A stretch of DNA of 64,000 nt. Origin: Zygnema cylindricum (lineage: Eukaryota; Streptophyta; Zygnematophyceae; Zygnematales; Zygnemataceae). Made by a program: the position numbers and the translations under genes. Below the pieces are notes generated by a model, which saw only the letters and a program-made list of their open reading frames with translations, was not told the origin of the DNA and made no database searches. Position 1 is the first letter of the stretch. Every line of letters begins with the position of its first letter. Below, piece after piece: positions 33,748 through 45,700 of the stretch. The DNA is taken from NCBI GenBank assembly GCA_037447655.1, contig JBBHKE010003374.1, positions 119,292 through 183,291 of the forward strand, in the 5' to 3' direction.

Positions 33748-36700
33748 CGGTTCCGCGGGTCCGAACTGGAGCTTCTTCTCCATTTTGTCGCACAGAACGT
33801 CGAGCGGCGAAGCATCGCCAGCTGGCAGCTCCTCATTGGCCGAGAGATCCAGCCACCTGGCACCGGGAAACAGGAAAAAGATAAAAAAAGGCATTAAAAA
33901 CGCAAAAAAAAGAAGGAGATGGAGAAAGAAGACAAGGAAAAGCCAAAAAAAGAAAAAAAAATAATAATGAAGTACTAGGAAAATACAGAAAATAGGAGAA
34001 ATACTAGAAGAGGAAAAGGACAAAAAAGGGAATAAAGAGTCAAAAGTTGATACTGGACGAAAAGAAGCATTGGAACCAAGTTAAGAAACTTGTCCCTATT
34101 TTTGGATTTTGGGGGGGAGGGGGGAGAAGGAGAGATAAAATACTGACATAAGGATAAATATATCTTTTATTTAGGAGGAAAAAATCTAAAGAAGATTTTT
34201 TTTTTTTTCCCTTTTTCGGAAATAATTATTTCACACACCACAAAAGTAAAGAAAAAACTGATTTTCTTCCCTTCTTCTTGAAAAAATTGAAGGGATGCAC
34301 TAAATTAAGGGAAAGAAAATTGTTTAAGGGTTGAATTTTCTCTCACCGAAGGCATTCAATTGCCGTATCGATTTCGTCTTTTCTGGAACCTTTATAAATG
34401 TCCATACTTAAAAGTTTGTCTTTTACTGCATCGAGAGCTTCTTTTTCAACACTCCGAAAATCTTTTTCCGACTCAAGTTCAAATTTCGATCCCGTCAAAA
34501 TCATTAACAAATGGGGATAAGTTATTTTTTTGGATCCTAATTTTTTTTTTTCCTTCTCGTCATCAAAAATTTTTTGAAGCAAAATCTCAATTTTTGTCGA
34601 ATCGAAAAACCCTAAATGTCCAAATGCCGCCATAATTGCACTAAACCCTGAATAGAAAAAAAAGAAAAAGAAAAAAAAAAAGAAAAAAGAAAGAAAAAAA
34701 CAAAGAAAAGAAAAAGAAGAAGATAAAGAAAAAACGATGTCACGATCAATTAGTTAAAATGGTAAAAGAAAAGTAAAAGATAATTAATTGGAAGAATGGA
34801 AAAAAGGAAAAAAATTAAGTCAAAAAGAAAATACAAAAGGGAAATTCCCGATGAATCCAACAAAAAATTGTCTTAAGAAAAAAAAAAAAATTTTGAAGTC
34901 AAAATCAACATGCACAAAAATTCTTGTTCTATGCCCAAAAAAAACGGAAATTTCCCGAGTTCTGTGTTAATTAAATAAAAACAGACAAAAAAAACAGAAG
35001 AAAGGAGGAATAAACAGAGGAAAAGCACAAACAAAGACAAAAAGGCAGATAAACAAAAAAACAAAAACAGAAAAAATAGAGTGGGAAAGAAAGAGGGAGA
35101 GGGAGAGAGAGAGGGAGAGGGAGTGTGAGAGAGAGGGAGAGGGAGAGTGAGAGAGAGGGAGAGGAAGAGAGAGAGGGAGGGAGAGTGAGAGAGAAGAATA
35201 TCCCACCTTGATACCGTAGAGTGGCTCGAAAAATTGTATGAGCTTCCTTATCCACACCATATAATGTGCCATAAGTCAAAGAATCTCGATTTGGGAGATA
35301 CTCGAGAGCGAAAGCCGGCAGATAAGCCAAACGAGTCGATTTTGCCGAGTCAAACAAGTCAACTCCTGCAAAACAAAAAAAAAAAAAAAAAAAACAAAGA
35401 AAAACAAAAAAAAAACAAAAAGAAGAAAGACAAGAAAAACAACACTAATTCAGGTGAGCCTCTCCAAAAAAAATGGTACGAAAAAATTTAAATTTTAATA
35501 AACTTAAACTTCCTCAAAAAAAATTGTGGGAGCGGATCCAATATCAGAATTCCACCATATTTTAAGCCCGCACATAAAATAATGTGGATAATGTCCATCG
35601 CCCTTACTGTATTTGCATATATTCTACAACAATTACCGCAATAAATTGTTTATTGTATATGTTTATCCTATATCTTATATTACGCTGTATCAAATGGACG
35701 AAAAACACATAAAATATTATCTTAAAATGTACAATTTTTGTGAAAATAACAGATTACGATGATTCAATTTCGCCGAGAATCAAAACATCAAAAAACCGAT
35801 GGTAAAATTTACAAAGTTTATTGCAAGGTTCATTATTTAAAATAATGGGGTTAATTAAAACAAAGCTGTTGAAAATTCAAGGTTAACTTTTAAAACAATG
35901 GTGCTAAATTAAGTCTATGCTGTTGAAAATAATGGTGCTAAAATTCATAAGAATACAAAATTAAGAATTATTTTTAAGTTATGCTGTTAAAAGTATAATA
36001 TTACTTCAGAAATTGGTATTACAACTAATTAAAATAGTAGTATAATGAAGGTATTGGTATTCAAAATTCACCTTCTACTCGGACCACTTCTCCTCCTTTT
36101 CGATAAATCGCGGAATTCCGTCCTGACATGATGGCGCCCCTCGGATTCCAGCTGAATAAGACAAAAAACACATCTAAATAAGACAAACAAAAACACATCT
36201 ACATAAGACAAAAAATACATCTAAGCGAGGCAAAAAAAATCATATAAATAAGACAAAAAACCATATCTAAATAAGACAAAAAACCACATCTAAATAAGAC
36301 AAAAAAACACATCTAAACGAGGCAAAAAAGTAATGTTGTATTTCCAGTGAATTTGCGGTCGATATAATAGTGATATCACTATGCTAAAAATTCGATATTT
36401 ATTGAGCTTGTCGATAAATATCTTAAAATCGAAATAACCGATAAAGGTACGGTACTTAGTAGTACGTAAACCTATAACAATCAGAAAATATATCTCGCCA
36501 TAACTTGACCAAGCACTATGATTGGTTGGAAATTCTGCATACAAAATCTGAAAAAAATAAATTAAGATACAAAGTCAAACATTTGATATACGGATTTTTT
36601 TCCATACGTCGAGGGAGGGAGGGAGGGAGGGAGAGAGAGATTTCATTACAATATGTTACAGTGTAGCGTACCGTATTGAGAAATTCTTTCAACCTCGACA

Positions 36701-39700
36701 GTGTTTCAGAACCAGAATATTTGACCAGTTTTATGGAGTTAATGTTAGAAGAGTAGTCTTTGATAAAGTTAATTTTCTGTGCCATGTTTTAGAATATCGA
36801 AATTCAGAATTGCGTCATCTAGGATTTCGATATTCAGAATTCTGCAGCAGAATCTGTGCAGTCTGTCTAGAATCGAGGATTTCGATATTTCAGTCTTTCT
36901 CCGTTTTATTGTAAAGTCAATGTTTGTCCATTGAGCTTCTGCTGGTCTTACCTTCTAACAAAGAGGGGGGGTGTTAGAAAAGTAGTCTTTGATTGAAGTT
37001 AAATTTCTGACAATGTTTTTAAATATCGAAATTCAGAATTCTGTTTTCTACGAATTCGATATTCAGAATTCTGCAGTCTGAGCAGTCTGTCCTAGTATCT
37101 AGGATTTCTGTAATTCAGCCTTTCTGTGTTCTACAGTCAACAGGTTTCTACGTGATAAGATTCTGGTCAAGATCTGTTTATAAATCTTGACCGTGGATCT
37201 TGGCCGAAAGGTTCCTCTTCAGTCTAGGAAAGTACTTTTTGTTCTTGAGAGGTCACTCTCGGGATAATTTCTGTTCTCTATTCAGCTTGTCTTTACTTCT
37301 TGTTTTGTATCAGCTTTCCTTTAATTAAACAGGACTTTTCTGTTCCCTTTCTTTCCACTCAATTTGTCACCATAACTTCACCTTTAATAGGTAAATAGTG
37401 TGGATATTGACAATATGGCCGTATCGATTTCAATTTATCGTGACCAACGGATTAGTTATCGGCTCGATACACCCTTCAAAAAAGTACGTAACGAATATCT
37501 TCAAATCTTGCTCGATAAACACAAAACAAAAAAAAAAAAAAAAAAAAAAAGCATCTAAATAAGACAAGAAACACATTTAAACAAGACAAACATAGAGAAA
37601 TTTCAGCAACGCCAAATATATCCTAACTAGCTGGAGTGAATTCATGGTAACTGATTACCTTACCAATTCTAACAAGCTACTACTGTCACTTGTGGAACAC
37701 AGAACACCTACCCGAACCCGTTCCGTTTTTTCCGTTTTTTATCCGTAATGTGTTCTTAACCTACACCATTTTACAACCCATATCGGTTTTTTTAACCATA
37801 CTGTTTTACAACCTCTATCCGTTTTTCTTTCTTTCTCCCTCTCCCTTCTTCCGCAACGATTTTCAGCCCGTTCCGTTTTTTTAATCTGATACTATTAATT
37901 CCTCCCAGATTTTGATCCGTACCGTCTTCTTCCATCCGTACTTTTTTTCCGTACCTGAATTTGTACCCGAGGGGATTGTTGGCGACAGCTGGCGCCGGAA
38001 GTCCTCCGCACATAGAGACAAAAGACCGTACTTTTCCCCCTCGATCGTGAATTTCATCGATCATTTTCATCGCCGACATGTGATCTGCACACAATGGTTA
38101 GGGTGTGGTTTAATAATTTTAGGGTTATTTGGGATTTTTTTGGGTTGTTTAGGGTTTTTGGGGATTTTCTTTTAGGGTTTTAGGGCTTTTAGGGTTTTTT
38201 TAGGGTTTTCAGGGTTTTTACGGTTTAAGGGATTTAGTATTTTAGGGGTTTTTAGCGTTTTAGGGTTTTTATGTTTTGAAGGGTTTTAATATTTTTAGGG
38301 TTTTCATGGTTTTTAAAGTTTTAGGGTTTTAGTATTTTAGTGGTTTTTAGGTTTTAGGGCTTTTTAGGGTTTTAGGGTTTCAGGGTTTCAGTATTTCAGG
38401 GATTTTTTGGGTTTTTCAGGGTTTTTTAGATTTTTTTAGGGTTTTTTTGGGTTTTTTAGGGTTTTCAGGTTTTATAGAGTTTTGGGGTTTTTAGGGTTTT
38501 TAGAGGTTCAAGCGTTTAGGATTTTAGGGTTTTTGGGGTTTTTTAGGGTTTTAGGGTTTTTAGGGTTTTAGGGTTTTTTAGGGTTTTCTAGGGTTTTTTG
38601 GGTTTTTAGTCAGGGACTTAGGGTTTTAGGGCTTTTAGGGTTTTTAGGGTTTGAAGGTTTTCTGAGTTTATAGGGTTTAAAGGGTTTTAGGGTTTTTTAG
38701 GATTTTTTAGGGTTTTCGGGGTTTTTGGTTTTTAAGGTTTTAGCATTTTAGGGACTTTTAGAGTTTTTGAGGGTTTTGTAGGGTTTTTGAAGTTTTAGGG
38801 TTTTTATTGTTTTTCAGGATTTTTGGGTTTTTAGGGTTTTACAATATTTAGTGTTTTAGGATTTTAGGGTTTTTTAGGATTTTTAGGGTTTTTAGGGTTT
38901 AGAATTTTGAGAGGTTCAAGGGTTTATAATTTTAGGGTTTTTTGGGTTTTTTGGGATTTTTGGGTTTTTTGGGTTTTTAGGCTTTTACGATATTTAGGGT
39001 TTTTCAGGGTTTTCAGGGTGTATAGGGTATTTAGGGTATTAGGGTTTCTAGGGTTTTGAGGTTTTTTAGGGTTTAGAAGTTTTAGAGGTTAAAGGGTTTA
39101 GGATATTAGGGTTTTTAGGGTTTTTAGGGTTTTTAAGGGTTTTTAGGGTTTTTTGGTTTTGGGTTTTAGGATTTAGAGTTTTGGGTTTTTAGGGTTTTAG
39201 GGTTTTTAGGGTTTTTAGGTTTTTGAGTTTTAGGGTTTTTAGGGTTTTAAGTTTTTAAGCTTTTACGATTTTAAGGGTTTTAGGATTTTAGAGTTTTCGG
39301 TTTTTTATGGTTTATTAGTTTTCAGGGTTTTAGGATTTTATGGTTTTAGGGTTTTAAGATATTAGGGTTATAAGGTTTTCTAGGGTTTTAAGGATTTTTC
39401 AGGGTTTTAAGTTTTAGAATTTTTTAGGGTTTTTTAGTTTCTAGGGTTTCACGATTTTCAGGGTTTTTAGGGATTTAGAGCTTTAGGATTTTAGGGTTTT
39501 TAGGTTTTTCAGGGTTTTTATGTTTTTCAGGGTTTTTAAGGGTTTTAAGTTTTAGGTTTTTTTAGAGTTTTAAGTTTTAGGGTTTTTAGGGTTTTTTAGG
39601 GTTTTCTAGGGTTTTTAGGGTTTTCTAGGGTCTTAAGTTTTGGGTTTTTTGAGGTGTTTTAGTTTTAGGGTTTTATGATTTTTAGGGTTTTTTAGGGTTT

Positions 39701-42700
39701 TTTAGGGTTTTTAGGGTATTAAGTTTTAGGTTTTTTGAGGTGTTTTAGTTTTTTTGGGTTTTTAGGGTTTTTTAGGGTTTTTTAGGGTTTTTTTAAGGTT
39801 TTTAGGGTTTTTTAGGGTTTTTTAGGGTTTTTAAGGGTTTTAAGGGTTTTAAGGGTTTTTAGGGTTTTCTAGGGTTTCAAATTTTAGGTTTTTTGAGGTG
39901 TTTTAGTTTTACGGTTTTATGATTTTAGGGTTTTTTAGGGTTTTTAGGGTATTAAGTTTTAGGTTTTTTGAGGTGTTTTAGTTTTTAGGGTTTTATGATT
40001 TTTAGGGTTTCTAGGGTTTAAGGGTTATAAGGGTATTTTAGGGTTTTAAGTTTTAGGGTTTTTTAGGGATTTTTAGAATTTTAAGATTTTTAGGCTTTAA
40101 GGGTTTTTTAGGGTTTTAAGTTTTAGGGTTTTTTAGGATTTTTAAGGGTTTTTAGGGTTTCTAGGGTTTAAAGTTTTAGGTTTTTTTAGGTGTTTTAGTT
40201 TTAGGGTTTTATGATTTTCAGGGTTTTTTAGGGTTTTTAGGGTATTAAGTTTTAGGTTTTTTGAGGTGTTTTAGTTTTTAGGGTTTTTAGGGTTTTCTAG
40301 GGTTTTAAGTTTTAGGTTTTTTGAGGTGCTTTAGTTTTAGGGTTTTATGATTTTTAGGGTTTTTTAGGGTTTTTAGGGTATTAAGTTTTAGGGTTTTTTT
40401 ATGGTTTTTTAGGGTTTTTAGGGTTTTTTAGGGTTTTTTAGGGTTTTTATAGGGTTTTTTAGGGTTTTTTAGGGTTTTAAGTTTTAGGGTTTGGTATTTA
40501 GGGTTTTGGGTCTTTTGGGTTTTTAGGGTTTTTAAGGCTTTTATGGTTTTTAGAGTTGTAGGGTTTTTGGGTTTTATGGTTTAAATTTTTTATTTTAGGC
40601 ATTTGCTTTTTTTTAGGTTTTTAGGGTTTTGGCCATGCCTTTTGGTTTTGCCTTTAGTTTACTGAGCTCAATGACTTTGTGGCTTTTAGGCTTTGACTTT
40701 AGGGTTTTTAAGCATTTAGGCATTGTGGCCTTGGTCTCTTGCCTTTTAGGGTTTTTAAGGTTTTTTAGTTTTTAGGGTTTTAGGATTTAGAGTTTTAGGT
40801 TTTTAGGGTTTTAGGGTTTTAAGGGTTTTTAGGGTTTTAAGTTTTAGGGTTTTTAGGATTTGTTGGGGTTTTAGGGTTTTATTATTTTTAGGGTTTTAGG
40901 GTTTAGATTTTTAGGTTTTTTTAGGGATTTAAAGCTTTAGGATTTCAGGGTTTTTAGGTTTTTTAGGGTTTTTTAGGGTTTTAAGTTTTAGGTTTTTTTA
41001 AGGTTTTTTAGTTTAGGGTTTTACGATTTTTAGGGTTTTAGGATTTTAGAGTTTTCGGTTTTTAGGGTTTTAAGATTTTAGGGTTTTTGAGGGTTTCTTA
41101 GGGTTTCAAGTTTTACGGTATTTAGAGTTTTTTAGTTTTTAGGGTTTTAGGATTTAGAGTTTTAGGTTTTTAAGGGTTTTTTAGGGTTTTTTAGGGCTTT
41201 TAAGGGCTTTGAGGGTTTTTAGGGTTGTAGGGTTTTCTAGGGTTTTTTAGGGTTCTAAGTTAGTAAATTTGTAGGGTTTTATAAGGTTTTTTAGGAACTT
41301 TTAGGGGCTCTTTATGGTACTCAAGAATTTGTAGGGTTTTTAGGGTTTCAAATTAGTAAATTTGTACTCATTCCGGACCAATAAAAATAAAATCAGAAGA
41401 TGAAACATGAACAAAAAAAAAAAATAGGGAATAAAATCGAAATTGTAAAGAAATTGCACCGATTCTAGGTCAACTAAGAAAAAATCAGAAAAGAATCGTG
41501 AATAAAATCAACAAATTTGTGAATAAAATCGAATCAATAAAAAAAAACTCAGAAAACAGTCATAAGATCAGTGATTAAAGTAAAAAAAACTCAAATAATG
41601 ATAATACAAGAAGTAAATTGTGAATAAAATTTTACCGATTCCGGGATCCAGACCCATTTCGCAAAGGAGAGTGACTCCGGCTTTTTTCGCCGACGAATCG
41701 AGAGCCGCCACGTCAGCGCTGACGTAGCTGGCCGTCACGAGGTGCCTCTTGAGCTGCCACGTGGACCAAGGATTTGGGGGTTTTTAGGGAATTCGGGATT
41801 TTATACGGAATTTTTTCTGGGCTAGGGAGTTTTGGTGGCTTTTTGGGGGATTTTGGGGGATTTTTGGAAGAATTTTTTGGGGTTTTCTAGAGAATTTTTG
41901 GGGTTTTTTGGGGGGGGTTTGGGAGGATTTTTTGGGTGAGACGCCACGTCAGCACTGACATAGCTGGCCGTCAAGAGGTGCCTCTTGAGCTGCCACGTTA
42001 ACCAAGGATTTGGGGGTTTATTGGGTTTTTTTAGGGGGTTTTAGAGGACTTCCTTTGGGGTTTTTTTAGGAGATTTTGTTTTGGGTTGTTAGGGGATTTT
42101 TCTGGATTTGTTGGGTGATATTTTTTAGGAACTTTTTAGGGCTTTTTGGGAATTTTGGGATTTTCTGATGGAATTTTTGAGGGATTTTTTTAGGGGATTT
42201 TTTGAGAGTTTTTAGGGGGGATTTCCAGGAATGTCCATTATGGAATTTTACTGAGAGACGTTTGCGGTGTTTTTTAAGGAATTTTGTAAGAGATTTTTGA
42301 ATCCAATTTCTCAATTTCACAATTTTTCCAATCTCCCTAAAAACCTAGAATACCCTTAAAAACCTATTTAGTTTTCCAATTTCCCAAATTCCTCATTTGT
42401 CATTGTCCCAAAAAAACTTCATTAAAAGACAAATTAGCAGCTACACTAAAAGACAAACCTCAATGCACGCCTTAGCAACTGCCACGTGGCAGAAGGGAGG
42501 AAGCAAACTGACAACCACGTCAGCCTGCATGGAGCCAAAAAAAAAATGAGACCCGCTCTCCCTCTCTCTCTCGCTATATCCCTCTCCCTCTCTCTCTCCC
42601 TCTCCCTCTCTCTCCCCCTCTCTCCCTCTCTCTCCCCCTCTCCCTTTCTTTTCCTCTCTCTCCCTCTGACAACCACGTCAGCCTGCAGAGCGCCAAAAAA

Positions 42701-45700
42701 AAAAATTGTTGCCCTCTTAATTTGCCCTTTTTTTTTTTTTTTTGCTTTTTCTTTAGCACACACGAAAAAAAATTGAAAGGTTAAAAATAAAAAATAAAAA
42801 TGAAATCTTACCTTTGACACAAATCTTAATAGATTTTTTTCGTCGCTAACATCCAATTGGGCGAAATCGCAATTCGGAAGATCACGGCAAATCTGCAGAA
42901 AAGGACAAAAAATCAAAAAAGTCAAAAAGCAGTTGAGAAAATAATGACAAATTTACAGAAAAAAGTCAAAAAAGACAAAAAAAACAAAAATACTCGAGTT
43001 TTGAAAAATACAGGGAAATCTAACGAATAAGTCAAAAAAAGTCAAACAGACAAAATGACAAAAACACCAATTCACTGAAGGAAGATCTTTAAATAGAAGA
43101 CATTAAAAAAACTCGTATTTTCAGTTTTTTATTCAAACAACCTTGTAAGCAAAAAAAAAAAAGGGAAAAAGGAAAAGAAAAAGCCTTACTTTTTCAGCTT
43201 CTTCGAGGAGAAGTGACGCGACAGTCACCCAAACAACTCCTTTTTTAATTTCCCCTTTAAACTCCATTTTTCCGATTCGATTTTCAAAATTTTGAACTGT
43301 TTTTTCAAAATTTTCGGCTTTTTTTCCAAAAACTATTTGTACCCCATTTATAACCAAATGTCTTACGACCGGTTCACACATTCTCCCGGCCCCTAAAACA
43401 AGAACTCGATAAACCCCATTCAATCCCTTCAATTTTTCAAAATCCTCCATATTTTCTTCTCTATTTTCCTTCTCGGCCTTCTCTAAAACCTTCGAATCTC
43501 GACCGAACAATTCAATCGGTTTAAATTTGGAATCCGAAAGAGAATTCGTCTCTTGTGAGGTGTTTCGGAAAGACGAAAAAGAGGAACTCCTCACTGGAGG
43601 GCTTCCCACTACAAGACAAGATGTTTTTTTGTCTTTAGCAGTCGACTTTCCTGAAGGATTGGGTCTCTCTCGATGATTTGCTAAAGCCGAAAGAGATTCC
43701 ACTATGGACGAAAGTTCTTCAGAGGAATCCGCCGCCACCTGGCAATCAAATTCAAAAAAAGACAAAAATATAAAGTTTCAAATTGGGACAGTTTTCCTAC
43801 TTTAAATCCGCATTTCAATGTCAATTCCAATTTTCAAATTTTAATTTCAATTCTAATTCCAATTTTAATTCCAATTTTAATTCCAATTTCTAGTTCCAGT
43901 TTCAACTCCAATTCCAATTTTCAGTTCCAATTGTCAATTCTAATTTCATTTCCAGTTTCAATTTTTAGCTTCATTTGCAGTTTCAATAATATCTTCAATT
44001 CCAGTTTCAACAATTCAAGTTTCAACTTCAATTTCAATTGCAATATCAATAACTCGAATTTCAATTCCAATTTCAGCAATTCCAATTAAAATTCTAATTT
44101 CAATTCCAATTTTAATAATTCCAATTTCAAACTCCAATTTCAATCTCAGGCTATACAAAACCCCAAATAACTTCTGAGACGGGTTTTTAGGCTCAATGAG
44201 CCAAATTTAAACAAATTATGGGAAGTTGGTATAGGTGCATTGACCTAAAATGGCTTAAAATAAAAAATGAAGACCAATTAGAAAGTAGTAAGAAAAGAAA
44301 GTTGTTTAACACTTGTTTCTACTCTATCCCCCAGGACTAAAATTATTTCTTAAAATGTTTGAGGAACATAATTGCGGATGATTTCTAAAAAAAAAAAAAG
44401 GAAATTGAAATAACGAACTTGACACTACTCCCATCCCTCACTATCCCAAAAAGAGAATGGAAACTTTCCCTCTACGTTCGTCCCCCCTATCTCTCCTCCC
44501 TCTCTCCATCTATTTTTCTCCCTCTCTCTTTGTACTTTCCTGCCTCATTTTCTCTCTCCCCCTCTCCCTCTCTAGTTCCTCTCCAAACTCTTTCGTGCCT
44601 CCCTATGCCTCTCCCCCCTCTCCCCCTTTACTTCCTTTTCGAACTCCCTTCTTCTACCTCTTACATCTCAATACCACTATCTTACTTCCCTCTACCCCAA
44701 TTTCTCTCCCTCTACCCCTTTTACTCCCGCGCTCACCCCAAAGTGACCTACACTATTTACCAACCACCCCCCTAAACCCCCCCCTACCCCCCCCCGACCA
44801 CCTAGGACATAACCCTCCAACCCCTTGGTAGGGTTGAAATGTCCCTCACCCCACTTACCCCCTTCCCCTCCCAAACCCACCCCATTCCCGTCTTCCCCTT
44901 TCCCCCTCTACCACCTTTCTCACTTTCCCCCTTTTCTCTCCCTTCAATTTCCTTATATAACCCCGTCCCCTCCCTTCCCTCCTCGCGCTCCTTAATAGCA
45001 ATCCTTCCTTCTTCCTCCTCCCCTCATGTCACTCTTTTTTTCTTCCCCCAATGCCTCTCCCTTTCTTAGCCCTGGTGGAGATTTCTGACTTTCCCTCTTC
45101 CCTTCAAAATCGTTTTTTCCCTCTTTCCCCCCTCCCCCTCGCCTCTCCTCTTCCCCATCATAGCGCAGAGAAAGAAACTGGAGGACGGTTAAAGAAAAGG
45201 TACGAAAAGGCAGGGAGGGAGAGAAAGAGAGGGGAGATAAGGAGAGAGATGGGATCCCTCCCCTACCCTCCCTAAAAAACAGTTTTTTGCAGTTTCCACA
45301 ATGAGTTCCGTTCTCTAAGGAAAAAAATAAAGAGAAAGATAGTAAACATAATTAATCAGACAAACGAAAAAAGATAAAAAGGAACAATAAGAAGGAGCTT
45401 CTTTTAAAAAATAATTAGAACAACAAATGACAAAAAAAAAAAACAAAAAAAAAAGACAAAAAAACAAAAAAGAAACAAACAAGAAAAGGGAGGTCACTAG
45501 CCACTAAAATTGTATTTGTTGCGAGGTCCATAAATGTTTCCTCTTCGTTTGGGTTCCTTTCGCCTTTATTTGCGATATTTTTGTCTTTCTTCGCGTTTTT
45601 GTCATCTTCCCCTTTTGTTTCTTCGACATATTTTCCCTCCGTCATTTCCTTTTTTCTTCCCTCCCTCTCCTTTGCCATGAGAAAGGTGAAAAAACTCATT

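Larger units (their letters stand above)
33748..43738 (-). other. LKR/SDH: SDH half of LKR/SDH: exons 13-21
   Basis: Exons: 43738-43190, 42892-42812, 42524-42459, 41753-41636, 38084-37955, 36151-36072, 35365-35207, 34647-34347, 33856-33748. They encode residues 528-1058. Exon 13 (183 residues) holds a Ser/Lys/Glu-rich linker, then the Rossmann motif VLVLGAGRM at about residue 640. Next come [108 protein letters not shown] and [16 protein letters not shown]. These follow the plant SDH domain in order. Exon 20 ends in a region where alignment is weaker, and exon 21 ([13 protein letters not shown]) precedes the missing tail. Confidence 0.88.

Noticed and set aside
33406-34023. 205-codon minus-strand frame
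   Set aside because: Only its middle is the real exon 21. The rest reads through a CT tract and the tRNA-like sequence.
38100-41350. A true chromosome end
   Set aside because: LKR/SDH exons continue on both sides in phase, and the units are degenerate. It is internal.
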